From assembly GCF_000348925.1 (NCBI RefSeq), contig NZ_AODQ01000002.1:1-64000 (forward strand): a stretch of 64,000 bases of DNA, written 5' to 3'. Below, piece after piece: positions 27,617 through 36,554 of this stretch; within the stretch, counting starts at the first letter, position 1, and every line of letters starts with the position of its first letter. Position numbers and translations under genes: made by a program. The notes under the pieces are model-generated. The model did not search any database. It saw only the letters and a list, made by a program, of their open reading frames with translations, and was not told where the DNA came from. Source of the DNA: Cesiribacter andamanensis AMV16 (GTDB lineage: Bacteria > Bacteroidota > Bacteroidia > Cytophagales > Cyclobacteriaceae).

Positions 27617-29911
27617 CTAGTCTTGCGGAACAGGCGACACATATTGCCAGTCAATGGGATTGAGCGCCCACACTTCAAGGGATTTTACCTGTACCGCCGG
27701 GTCTCCAAACACTTCAATTCCCAGTGCATCTTTTAAAGCACAGTAGGTTCTGCTGGTGATGGACCTGCGCTTGTTGACATAGGCCTCGAGCATCGATTTA
27801 TCCAGAAACACACGGAGCTCAAAGGGTGCTCCTGCTAAAGACAGCGGCCCCTCGTCTATTCCGTTTTCCTGAAACTGGCTGGTTTTCATCCGGTCAATGC
27901 CAAAGGTTTCTTGTTCAGGGTTGTAGTAAAGCTTGGTCTGCTCTGCTCCGGTAGGGGATTTTCGCACGATCAGACCATAGGGCTGCTTTCCCTTATGCTC
28001 CAACGTTACCTTAATTTCCAGCACATCACCCGTAATAGTGGCAAGTGCTTTATTGGCGTCTACAAGAGACATATTTTTGAGGCTGAGCAATTGTTGGCCT
28101 CTTTTGTTCTCCACTTCTTGGATCGGCTCAAACAGCAGCCGGCCCTGCTGATCCACACTCAAAGATAATGGAAGGCCCGCATTATGAGCCCAGCCCATGT
28201 TGTAGGCATGTAGCCCCCTGTACTTACCCTGAGCAATGCTAAAGACAATGGATCGGCCGGTCTTAGGATCAACCATGCCCGAGGGGCCGGTAAAACCAAA
28301 CTTCCCATAGTCCATAAGCTGGGGCGCCTCCTGATCGGGAATAAACCTGTTGTTCTTTTTGTCAAACCTGCCCAACCAGTAATGAATGTCTTCCTTCAAA
28401 GGGCTTACCAGCAGGATGTACCGGGTTTCACCCGATTTGTATTTTCCTACCGGTAGAAACACAGGGAGCTCCCACATATCCCCTAGTCGAGGATACTTCT
28501 GGGAATCGGACAGGAAAAAAGGGTTGCTGTACTCCCAAGTTAGGGCATCACTTGAGGTGAACAAGGCAGCTGTTCCTCCCTTGCCTTCAATTCCAGAACC
28601 TACCAGCATGTACCACAGGGTCCCTTCCTTCCACACAAAGGGATCTCGAAATTCATTGAAAAGGTACCCCTGTGGCTGCTCAGCGACCAGTTTGGGGTGA
28701 TAGATCCATTCGATCAGATTCGGGTCTTTCGGATTTTTAGGCCTTGCGATGGCCACCGCCTGGTTAGGCTTTTTACCATCATTCCCAGCTGTAAAATACA
28801 GCACCGGTTCTCCTTTTGCATCAAAATGGGCAGAGCCCGACCAGATGCCGTCCGGGGTCAAATCACCTTTTTCTGGGGCCAGCGCAACGGGCGCGTGCTG
28901 CCAGTTGATCATGTCATCGCTTACCCAATGGCCCCAGTGAATCTGATGCCAGTACGGACCGGTGGGATTGTGCTGGTAAAAGAGGTGGTACTTTCCTCCA
29001 TAGTAGAAAGGTGCATGCGGCTCGTTCATCCAATGGGCAGGTGCCACCGCATGGTAGGTTGGTCTGTAGCGGTCTCCGTTAAACTTTGAGTAGTCCAGCG
29101 CGATTTCCTGATAAGGAATTTTAGGGATTTTCCCCGTTGGCAAATAGGCTAGGTACATGGCATGTACTTCTCCTTCGGAAAGAAACTGGCCCTTAACCCA
29201 CAGTTCGTCCATCAGACCGTTGAACATATTCAGGCTAAAAGGCATGTCGCCTTCTATAACGGCTGCCTGATTGTGACGACCTATTAGTAGCTTCTGATCT
29301 GTTGCTGCCGCCAGCTGAAAAGGAGTACTAAACTTTTTCTCATTTATCTTTTTACCATTCAGGTATATCGCTGCGCCCTGCTCGCTTAAAGTAGCAACCA
29401 CAAAGGACCATTCGTTTTTTGGCAAGGGATGCTCCTGATCCCACAGTTCTACCCACTGCGCTCCGTCGCCACACTGAAACGACCAGGCGCCATGTCGGTA
29501 CATGCCCAGGGCAAATCCTTTCTTGTTAGGCAAATCCTGCTGATTTATAATTGCCGACAGCTTCCCCTCATCGCCCCACTCAAAGGCTCTTGGCGCTACC
29601 CAGACAGCTAATGTCAGCTCCTGTGCGGGAGTAAAATTAGTTTTTTCGATGAAGGTTGAGTACCCATCGAACAGCAGGGCCTGTTGCGTCACCCCACTTT
29701 TGCGCCACAATGGATCTGATTGTGGCTTGTACAAGGCTTTGGTAAAGGCATACTGCACCGAATCGTACTGACCCGACACCTTTTCTTCTACGACTGCGCC
29801 AGCGGTATGGTCAAAACTGTAGTGCAGGTTGGATACGGGGGTGTCCCTCTGAAAATCGCTGCCCTGAAAAAGTGAAATAACACTTAATGTATATCCAATA
29901 AAATTGCTCAT
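27617..29911 (-). CDS. LamG-GH32 protein with Glu at the nucleophile position
   Basis: Two-domain protein of 764 residues. An N-terminal LamG-like domain (about 25-250, QALLFDGYSTFIE, AIYLNGKKI, LLIGRHN) precedes a GH32 domain (about 280-640) and a C-terminal sandwich. The usual WMNDPNG reads HWMNEPHAP, with Glu297 replacing the nucleophile Asp. The stabiliser Asp423 (FRDPFVW) and acid/base Glu481 (MWELPVFLP) are present, as is YHLFYQHNP. The N-terminus is only weakly signal-like, so location is uncertain. It shares the Asp-to-Glu change, LamG domain and non-WECP acid/base context with the protein at 13215-16285, marking a second GH32 type in this locus. It might be a variant hydrolase, a transferase or a binding protein. 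Confidence 0.92.
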   Translation of the reverse strand: MSNFIGYTLSVISLFQGSDFQRDTPVSNLHYSFDHTAGAVVEEKVSGQYDSVQYAFTKALYKPQSDPLWRKSGVTQQALLFDGYSTFIEKTNFTPAQELTLAVWVAPRAFEWGDEGKLSAIINQQDLPNKKGFALGMYRHGAWSFQCGDGAQWVELWDQEHPLPKNEWSFVVATLSEQGAAIYLNGKKINEKKFSTPFQLAAATDQKLLIGRHNQAAVIEGDMPFSLNMFNGLMDELWVKGQFLSEGEVHAMYLAYLPTGKIPKIPYQEIALDYSKFNGDRYRPTYHAVAPAHWMNEPHAPFYYGGKYHLFYQHNPTGPYWHQIHWGHWVSDDMINWQHAPVALAPEKGDLTPDGIWSGSAHFDAKGEPVLYFTAGNDGKKPNQAVAIARPKNPKDPNLIEWIYHPKLVAEQPQGYLFNEFRDPFVWKEGTLWYMLVGSGIEGKGGTAALFTSSDALTWEYSNPFFLSDSQKYPRLGDMWELPVFLPVGKYKSGETRYILLVSPLKEDIHYWLGRFDKKNNRFIPDQEAPQLMDYGKFGFTGPSGMVDPKTGRSIVFSIAQGKYRGLHAYNMGWAHNAGLPLSLSVDQQGRLLFEPIQEVENKRGQQLLSLKNMSLVDANKALATITGDVLEIKVTLEHKGKQPYGLIVRKSPTGAEQTKLYYNPEQETFGIDRMKTSQFQENGIDEGPLSLAGAPFELRVFLDKSMLEAYVNKRRSITSRTYCALKDALGIEVFGDPAVQVKSLEVWALNPIDWQYVSPVPQD

Positions 29912-30000
29912 TGCTATCGGTTTGGCTTTTTAAAAGGATTCGTTCTGTACTCCTCCGGATTTGGCATGACCTTCTGTGTCTCAAAAAACTTTTTGGAATT

Positions 30001-32019
30001 TTAAAAGCTTTTCATGTCAGCCACTTCCACTTTTTCTATCGTAGCGGCATCCAGCATCCAGGCATCAAGCTTCAGCACTCTGGCAGATCCGCCTTCGGAG
30101 AAAAGCCGCACCTCCAGGTCTTCGGGCTCGGGGAAAATAAGGCTTGAGATTACCGTTTCCCCTTCCCCACCAAAGACTTCCACCGAGCACTGATCTACAA
30201 AGATTCTTAGCCTAATGGTTCCATTTGCCGATGATAGAGGCCCTTCGCTCATGAGCGGAAAAGAAGGATTGAAGCCTACCTTGCCAGAGTTCGTTCTGTC
30301 TACATAAAGCTGCTGCTGATCCTCTCTATAACCTATGATAGTCTTATTTTTCTCTCCTGCAGCAATGTGTAGTCCAACATGCTTTGCCTCCCCCAGGTCA
30401 AACTCAACCACAAGTTCGTAAGCGTTTCTGTCTGGTTGAAAGTCGTTTACAGGAACAATGCCCTTCACGACTAAATCCTGCACCTGAACATGCTTTTTCC
30501 TTAGCTGCTTTAGGCTACCAACTGGCTGCTGCACCAGTCTTACGCCATCCGGAAAGGCCTTTAGGGAAAGCTCTCTGGGCACCGACTGCATACCTTTCCA
30601 GCCCTTGGTCGGCAGGTCATGCGCATACAACCAGTTGCCCATCCAGGCGATCCATACTCTACTCTTTCCATTTTGGGGAGCATCCTGCCAGGAACGCACA
30701 GCGTAAAAGTCGGGGCCGTAGTCAATCCAGGGAGCCACCTCCCGTTTGTGCACCGCCGGCTCATTTGACTGCATGATGTGATCTACGTTAATGTGGCCAA
30801 AGCCTCCGGTATGCTGATCTACTATTTCAATCCGAGCCGTCTTTCCCCGCCACTCCTTTACCGGCCAGTTACTCCAGCGCATGGTTTCTGTATTTGCACC
30901 GGTGGTTGAGCGTACGACCTTCCCATCTATCAGCAGCCGAATGGCTGTACTGTCGGGGTGATAGCCTCCGCCAATCATAAAGTTGATATACTCCTGGTCA
31001 ATGGTGAATGCTGGTGAAGTTATTCTTCCTACTGTTTTGTCCTGCCGATAGTAGCTGTTTACCAGCTGCTGGCCCTGGTAGCCTATGATCACACTCTGCA
31101 GCTCCAACGCACCTTTTGTGGGCGAAGCCGAAAAAGCTTCACCTTCCTGTCGCCACCCCTCTAACCCCTTTTCAAAATCAAACAGGACTTTACCCTTGGG
31201 CACATACGAAGTTGTTTGAAGTTGTTTTTGAAAATCGGGATCGACCACAAATCGCTCGCCGTCAAACGAACCCAGGAAGTACTGCCCACCTACCGGCTGC
31301 ACATCCACCTCCAGCACCCATTTTATATTGTTTGGATCACCATCTACCGGCAAAGGAAATAGGTCCGGACATTCCCATACGCCTCCTTCAGCCCCCACAG
31401 GACCAAAATCGCTCACAAAAGTCCAATCCTTTAGGTTTGGTGAGGAATAAAATTGCACCTTTCGCGCATCCGCCAATGCAATAACCATCAGCCACTTGTT
31501 GGAGGGAGCATGCCAGAAAACCTGTGGATCCCGAAATTCGGTAGAACCAATGTCAATGACAGGGTTCTTATCATAATGGGTGTAAGTGTTTCCTTTATCC
31601 GTACTGTAGGCGATGCCCTGCATTTGCCGGCCATCGCTGGGCCGAAGCATGGAATAAATGGCAACAAAGGGAGGACTTTCTTTGGACCCGAAACCGCTGG
31701 TATTTTCATAATCCACTACCACCGAGCCAGACATTTGCCCAATGGAATCCTGACGCTTAAACGCTTTGGGATAGTGGCTCCAGTTCACTAGATCTTTACT
31801 GGCGGCATGTCGCCAATAATAAAAATGATATAGCCCCTCATGGAACACCAAACCACTGGGGTCGCCCATCCAGCCTTCGGGTGGACTTAGATGATAGTGT
31901 GGCCGGTACGTATGCTCCCTCTCCTCATTCGCTTTCGAGGTAGTATTCACCTGGCCCTCAGGGTTTGTCACACAAGATGACAAGATGAAGCAGAGGGTAA
32001 AAAAATAGAGTCTTTCCAT
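30001..32019 (-). CDS. GH32 lipoprotein with GDPSG motif and missing substrate loop
   Basis: Exported GH32 protein of 672 residues. The start at 32019 is chosen because MERLYFFTLCFILSSC is a lipoprotein signal; an upstream in-frame Met at 32070 would bury it. The nucleophile Asp53 is kept in GWMGDPSG, but the two flanking Asn are Gly and Ser. The segment after YHFYYW lacks the stretch that in sister enzymes reads QHNPDSTVWGPMHWG, about 13 residues. The stabiliser Asp164 (EFRDPQ) and acid/base Glu216 (VWECPDLF) remain. The internal beta-sandwich module is present (LFDFEKGLEGW, MIGGGYHP, HTGGFGHI). The shortened loop should open the -1 subsite and may change specificity. It is the first gene downstream of the second CAAACGTTTG site. 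Confidence 0.93.
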   Translation of the reverse strand: MERLYFFTLCFILSSCVTNPEGQVNTTSKANEEREHTYRPHYHLSPPEGWMGDPSGLVFHEGLYHFYYWRHAASKDLVNWSHYPKAFKRQDSIGQMSGSVVVDYENTSGFGSKESPPFVAIYSMLRPSDGRQMQGIAYSTDKGNTYTHYDKNPVIDIGSTEFRDPQVFWHAPSNKWLMVIALADARKVQFYSSPNLKDWTFVSDFGPVGAEGGVWECPDLFPLPVDGDPNNIKWVLEVDVQPVGGQYFLGSFDGERFVVDPDFQKQLQTTSYVPKGKVLFDFEKGLEGWRQEGEAFSASPTKGALELQSVIIGYQGQQLVNSYYRQDKTVGRITSPAFTIDQEYINFMIGGGYHPDSTAIRLLIDGKVVRSTTGANTETMRWSNWPVKEWRGKTARIEIVDQHTGGFGHINVDHIMQSNEPAVHKREVAPWIDYGPDFYAVRSWQDAPQNGKSRVWIAWMGNWLYAHDLPTKGWKGMQSVPRELSLKAFPDGVRLVQQPVGSLKQLRKKHVQVQDLVVKGIVPVNDFQPDRNAYELVVEFDLGEAKHVGLHIAAGEKNKTIIGYREDQQQLYVDRTNSGKVGFNPSFPLMSEGPLSSANGTIRLRIFVDQCSVEVFGGEGETVISSLIFPEPEDLEVRLFSEGGSARVLKLDAWMLDAATIEKVEVADMKSF

Positions 32020-32183
32020 TGCAACCTTGAGTTGTTCTGATTTGACAGATTTCCTAAATAAAAAGCGCAAAACAGCCGCTCTTTACCATACACTTCAAGA
32101 TAGAAGCTCTCGCCAACATCCAGTTCCAATAACGGATCAATTAATTGCGAATTCTGATCACAGCCCCATAAACACCGTTTCCG

Positions 32184-32193
32184 CAAACGTTTG
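32184..32193. promoter_or_regulatory. Palindromic operator candidate CAAACGTTTG, copy 2
   Basis: Same 10-bp palindrome as 23941-23950, with 13 bases in common. It lies 165 bases upstream of the GH32 start at 32019. A partial second half-site (GGAAACGG on the minus strand) follows. Confidence 0.55.
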
Positions 32194-32556
32194 AACAACA
32201 TTGATAGGCTTGCGAATGGCCTGAAGGGTTTCAATTATGTTTCATGCTTTTGAATTCATACCACCTACTTACCAGCCCATGATTCACCAATAGGGGTTAG
32301 TATTTCTGTTTTCGCTGTCGCGTAACGGGCAGTTTACTGGTGAAGTTCCACCTTTTTGGGATGAGGGGCATCGGACAAGATGCAGGTGGTGGTGTTGGCC
32401 ATTGCTTAAAAATCTCTAAGCATTTTTTGTTCTAGCCCATGCTCGTAGCATAAAGAGTAGAATATTACGGCTAAAGCGGTATTCTCCCTTTTACCTACAT
32501 TCGATGTACTGGTACCTGGATATTATCCGAAGAAAAGCCCTCCCAAGACGCTGCCT
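32194..32556. other. Boundary region between fructan and restriction modules
   Basis: No gene is supported in these 363 bases. A hairpin at 32403-32427 pairs TTGCTTA with TAAGCA and is followed by six T on the plus strand, away from the neighbouring minus-strand genes. It could be a leftover terminator or a bidirectional one closing the restriction operon. This is the point where two cargo modules meet. Confidence 0.45.
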
Positions 32557-33504
32557 CTACTGTTCCTCATTACTCCGGAAGTTCCACCTATTGGTCTCCG
32601 GAAGGTAGATCAGATCATGAAATTCCGTTTTTTCTTCAGGTTGTTTTCTTGAAATCTGAATCTCGTGGATGTTGCCAGTCTGCTTCACCTTTTCAACATA
32701 GTACTTATGGATCGCCCTGCTGGATTCTATGAGAAGGGTATACAAGACGATAGTTTCATGAAGCATGTTTACCCAGTCGTTAAAGGTAATGAACTGGAGC
32801 TGCGAAGCAGGATCGGTTTTAGTGAAATTATTTGGGTGAATGTGCCTGTCAAGAAATGAATAATTGGAATGGGCGATGGAATTCCGGATTTGGGTTATGT
32901 AGCCGTTCTTAATACACTCGTATACCTCAGGGTAAGCCTTTTGAAGCCGGTCTCTAACCTTCTCCCTGATGATGCTCTGGCGGGTACCTGTACTGTCTGA
33001 TTCCTTCTGTTTTCGTATCCCTTCAATTTTGAAATGCCAGTCATAGGGCTCGCCAAAAGCCAGCCGGGTGATCTGGTATAGCCGTTTTATGAAGCTATCG
33101 GCTTCCCATATCTTCAAGTAGATCAGCATTTCCAACTGAATGACTATCTCTTCCTGATTCAGTACCTTTGCCAATAGAGCACTTTCCTCATCATTATTAG
33201 CCGGCTGACCGATAATTTCCAAATAACCCGCATAAGACTGCTGGTACATGGATGAGGTCATGTAGTTGTTAATAAACTTGTAATGAAGACCCGCCGACAT
33301 ACCCTCACTACCTCCGCCAATCCGATAAGGCATCCTAGGCTCGACTCCAGAATAGTTGTTTATATCCGGATCATAAGTTCCATTGCAACACACCAATAAA
33401 AAATCACCCTTGTGCGACTGATTCGCTAGCGCATCATTCACCAGCCGCTCAAAGCCGGGCGCAATGTCAGCCTGTTTAGCATCCAGAAGATCTTGAAACA
33501 CCAT
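32557..33504 (-). CDS. HEPN-motif protein linked to a type I restriction operon
   Basis: Protein of 315 residues without a close named family. The C-terminal half contains ITQIRNSIAHSNYSFL (about residues 209-224). This fits the Arg-Asn-x3-His pattern of HEPN ribonuclease domains, which cut RNA in toxin-antitoxin and anti-phage systems. The helical surroundings (YLKIWEADSFIKRLYQITR, EKVRDRLQKAYPEVYE) fit an all-alpha HEPN fold. The N-terminal 90 residues, with FLLVCCNGTYD, are unassigned. It starts 11 bases after the hsdR stop on the same strand, so it is the fifth gene of the operon. A role as a backup RNase when restriction fails, as PrrC or RloC do for type I systems, is inference. No signal peptide or membrane segment is seen. 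Confidence 0.75.
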   Translation of the reverse strand: MVFQDLLDAKQADIAPGFERLVNDALANQSHKGDFLLVCCNGTYDPDINNYSGVEPRMPYRIGGGSEGMSAGLHYKFINNYMTSSMYQQSYAGYLEIIGQPANNDEESALLAKVLNQEEIVIQLEMLIYLKIWEADSFIKRLYQITRLAFGEPYDWHFKIEGIRKQKESDSTGTRQSIIREKVRDRLQKAYPEVYECIKNGYITQIRNSIAHSNYSFLDRHIHPNNFTKTDPASQLQFITFNDWVNMLHETIVLYTLLIESSRAIHKYYVEKVKQTGNIHEIQISRKQPEEKTEFHDLIYLPETNRWNFRSNEEQ

Positions 33505-33515
33505 ACGATTTTATT

Positions 33516-36500
33516 TTACTCCCGCCGGCTGACCCGGTTGTACACATCCCGGCCCAGGTGCTGAGCGGCGGTGCGGTACATGTCGGGGTTGTTCATGGTT
33601 TTCTTCACCAGCTCTTCGTTGCCGTCCAGACGCTCAAAGATGAGGCCGTCGAGAGCGGTCATGAAGTAGTGCATGAAATTTTCGAAGGTATTGGCCCTGA
33701 CGGTGGCGATAATGTCATCCTTGGCCGCCGCGGATTCAGCTACCTGATCAAAGAAAAGCTCATCGGCTTTGGTGAATTCGGTCCCAAACAAGTCGTTGAG
33801 CTTATCCACGAGCATGGAGAGGTTTACCTTATCATCTTTGGGGGCACCTGTGCCGACTTCCGTCGGTCCTTTCAGCGGATCAGCCTCCCCCGTACCCAGC
33901 TCGATAGAGCCGGCGCTTATTTGCTGCAGGCGGTAGTATTTCAGGGCTACCTCACCTACCAGCTGAAACTGCTCCTGGTTCCGATGCGGCAGCTTGGTGA
34001 GCAAAAAGCGCAGGTAGGTGTAGAGTTTCTCCAGCGCGGAATCCTGATAGGGGACGATCTGCGAGATAAAACCATAGAGGCGCTGGAAGGAGGCCATCTG
34101 GCTCTTGATCTCTTCCTGCTCGGCCTCGGACTGTTCTTTGAACCGCTCCACCGCCTTATCCAGGATGCTGTTCATTTTCTTATGATCGGAGACAGAGGGG
34201 TCTTTCTTGTTGGAGAACCACACTTCACAGAAAGCCACGATCTCCGCATAGGTATATACCTGCCACTGATCCAGCGTATGCTGCAGCTTGGAGAGCTGGT
34301 GCGGATCGGGTTCCGCATCGATGGCAGTTGCTTCATAGTAGGGTTTAAACGCTTCATAGATATCCTCATGCGTATTCACAAAATCCAGCACAAAGGTATC
34401 TTCCTTGCCCCGGGCAGTGCGGTTCAGCCGGGAAAGGGTCTGTACCGCCTGTATGCCGGCCAGACGCTTATCCACGTACATGGTGTGCAATAGCGGCTGA
34501 TCGAAGCCGGTCTGGTACTTCTCAGCCACCAGCAGCACCTGGTAGGCATCGGTGGCAAACTTCTCGGGCAGCTCGCTTTCCTTCACCCCTGCGTTCATGC
34601 CCACCTCGGTATACGCACTATTCGGAATATCAGGATCTTGGACGGTACCGGAGAAGGCTACCAGGGAACGAATGCCGGTATATGCCTTTTCTTTGATATA
34701 CTCGTCGAATGCCCGCTTGTAGCGTACAGCATGCAGGCGGGAGCCGGTAACCACCATGGCCTTGGCGCTGCCGCCGATCTTGTGCCGGGTATGCAGGCGG
34801 AAATGTTCTACAATTACCTCCACCTTCTGCCGGATGTTATGGGGGTGAAGGCTCATGAAACGCGCCAGGGCTTTGGCCGCCTTTTTCTTCGGCACCTCCG
34901 GATCATCCTCAGTCTTTTTAATGAGCCCGTAGTAGGCTTTATAGGTGGTGTAGTTGGCCAGCACATCCATGATGAATCCTTCCTCAATGGCCTGGCGCAT
35001 ACTGTAGAGATGGAAGGGTGATTTACCGTCTGGGCCGGGTTCGTTGAAGTTCAGTTTCGTACGATACTTCGGCGTGGCAGTAAAGGCAAAGAAGCTGATG
35101 TTGGGCTGCTTGGGCCGCTTCAGCATTTCCTGGTACATATTTTCCCGTGCCTCCTCGCTCAGGTCTTCGTCTTCCTCCTCCAGCATCTGGCTGGCAATGG
35201 CCGCCTGTATGCCTTCTTTGTTCAGGACCTTCCGCAGCTCGGTAGCCGTTTCGCCACTTTGGGAGCTATGAGCTTCATCCACGATGACGGCAAAGCGCTT
35301 GCCGGCCGTTTCAATCTTCACGCCTTCACCCTTTTTGGCGAGCGTTTCCAGCGCCTGGGCAATGAAGGGGAATTTCTGTATGGTGGTGATGATGATGGGG
35401 GTATTGTCCGACAGGGCCTTGGCCAGCTGCTGGGTGTTTTCCTCGATCTTCTGCACCACTCCCTCCTTGTGCTCAAACTGGTAAATGGTATTCTGCAGCT
35501 GCTGGTCCAGTACCCGGCGGTCGGTAATGACGATGACGGTGTTGAATACCTTTTCGTCCTGCTCGTTGTGCAGGCTGGAGAGGCGGTGCGCCAGCCAGGC
35601 GATGGAATTCGACTTGCCCGAGCCGGCCGAATGCTGAATAAGGTAGTTGTAACCGGCCCCTTTTTCCCGGCTGCTATCCACCAGGCTGCGCACTACATCC
35701 AACTGGTGGTAACGTGGGAAGATCAGGATCTCTTTTTTAATCGTTTTTATCCCCTCTGGCACTGCGATCTCCTTCTCCGTAACCTCCAGGTGAAGGAAGC
35801 GCGCAATGATGTCCAGCAGGCTGTCTTTCTGCAGCACCTGCTCCCATAGGTAGGCGGTACGGTAGTTGTCGTAATTGGACGGCGGATTGCCGGCTCCGTT
35901 CTTGAAGCCCCGGTTGAAGGGAAGGAAGAAGGTACTGTTTCCTTCCAGCCGGGTGGTCATGTATACCTCGTCGGGATCGACGGCGAAATGCACCAGCGCC
36001 CGCTCCTTGAAGCGGAAGAGCGGGTCTCGGGCATCGCGCTCCCGGTACTGTTTTTTGGCATGCGCTACCGTTTGGCCGGTAAGGGGATTTTTCAGCTCCA
36101 GTGTAACCACCGGCAGGCCATTGAGGGCCAGCACCACATCCACCGACTGCATGGGAAATTTCGGGCTTTGGTGCAGCTGCCGGGTAACGGTTAGGCGGTT
36201 CTTACCATAGTCTTCCCAGGCCTTGGGGTTCAGGCGGGTGTTGGGTGTGAAATAGGCCAGGCGAAACGTTTTCCCGAAGCATTTGAAACCGTGGCGCAGC
36301 ACATGCAGTACGCCCTTGGCCGCCAGTTCCTTTTCCAGGTCGCTGATCAGCGCCTCCCCGGCCTGCTGCCCATAAAACTGCTCCAGCATTGCCCAGCGTT
36401 TGGGCTGACTCTTCCGGATAAAGGTGATGATATCCTGTGGAAATAGCCCCTTTTCGGCATTATAGGCAGCTGGGTTACCCAGTTCGTAACCGCTCTCGGG

Positions 36501-36554
36501 CTGCAGCAGGCAATGCTCAATCGCCTTTTCGAACTCGATTTCCTTATGCTTCAT
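33516..36554 (-). CDS. hsdR: Type I restriction enzyme, R subunit
   Basis: Motor and nuclease subunit, 1012 residues from the start at 36554. That start (MKHKEIEFEKAIE) overlaps the hsdS stop by 11 bases; upstream Mets at 36575 and 36587 are less likely. The N-terminal nuclease core carries VDVVLALNG and VVTLELKNP (PD-(D/E)xK signature, about 120-145). The SF2 helicase follows with Walker A HSAGSGKSNS (about 315), the DEAH box IVDEAHSSQSG, FFAFTATP (motif III) and QTLSRLNRTARG (motif VI). The C-terminal part contains the usual helical region for docking to the methylase. It makes the complex translocate and cut unmodified DNA. All core motifs are intact, so restriction should be active. Confidence 0.95.
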   Translation of the reverse strand: MKHKEIEFEKAIEHCLLQPESGYELGNPAAYNAEKGLFPQDIITFIRKSQPKRWAMLEQFYGQQAGEALISDLEKELAAKGVLHVLRHGFKCFGKTFRLAYFTPNTRLNPKAWEDYGKNRLTVTRQLHQSPKFPMQSVDVVLALNGLPVVTLELKNPLTGQTVAHAKKQYRERDARDPLFRFKERALVHFAVDPDEVYMTTRLEGNSTFFLPFNRGFKNGAGNPPSNYDNYRTAYLWEQVLQKDSLLDIIARFLHLEVTEKEIAVPEGIKTIKKEILIFPRYHQLDVVRSLVDSSREKGAGYNYLIQHSAGSGKSNSIAWLAHRLSSLHNEQDEKVFNTVIVITDRRVLDQQLQNTIYQFEHKEGVVQKIEENTQQLAKALSDNTPIIITTIQKFPFIAQALETLAKKGEGVKIETAGKRFAVIVDEAHSSQSGETATELRKVLNKEGIQAAIASQMLEEEDEDLSEEARENMYQEMLKRPKQPNISFFAFTATPKYRTKLNFNEPGPDGKSPFHLYSMRQAIEEGFIMDVLANYTTYKAYYGLIKKTEDDPEVPKKKAAKALARFMSLHPHNIRQKVEVIVEHFRLHTRHKIGGSAKAMVVTGSRLHAVRYKRAFDEYIKEKAYTGIRSLVAFSGTVQDPDIPNSAYTEVGMNAGVKESELPEKFATDAYQVLLVAEKYQTGFDQPLLHTMYVDKRLAGIQAVQTLSRLNRTARGKEDTFVLDFVNTHEDIYEAFKPYYEATAIDAEPDPHQLSKLQHTLDQWQVYTYAEIVAFCEVWFSNKKDPSVSDHKKMNSILDKAVERFKEQSEAEQEEIKSQMASFQRLYGFISQIVPYQDSALEKLYTYLRFLLTKLPHRNQEQFQLVGEVALKYYRLQQISAGSIELGTGEADPLKGPTEVGTGAPKDDKVNLSMLVDKLNDLFGTEFTKADELFFDQVAESAAAKDDIIATVRANTFENFMHYFMTALDGLIFERLDGNEELVKKTMNNPDMYRTAAQHLGRDVYNRVSRRE

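Noticed and set aside
33558-34493. 311-codon plus-strand frame opposite hsdR
   Set aside because: Shadow of hsdR; the minus-strand frame has all motor and nuclease motifs.
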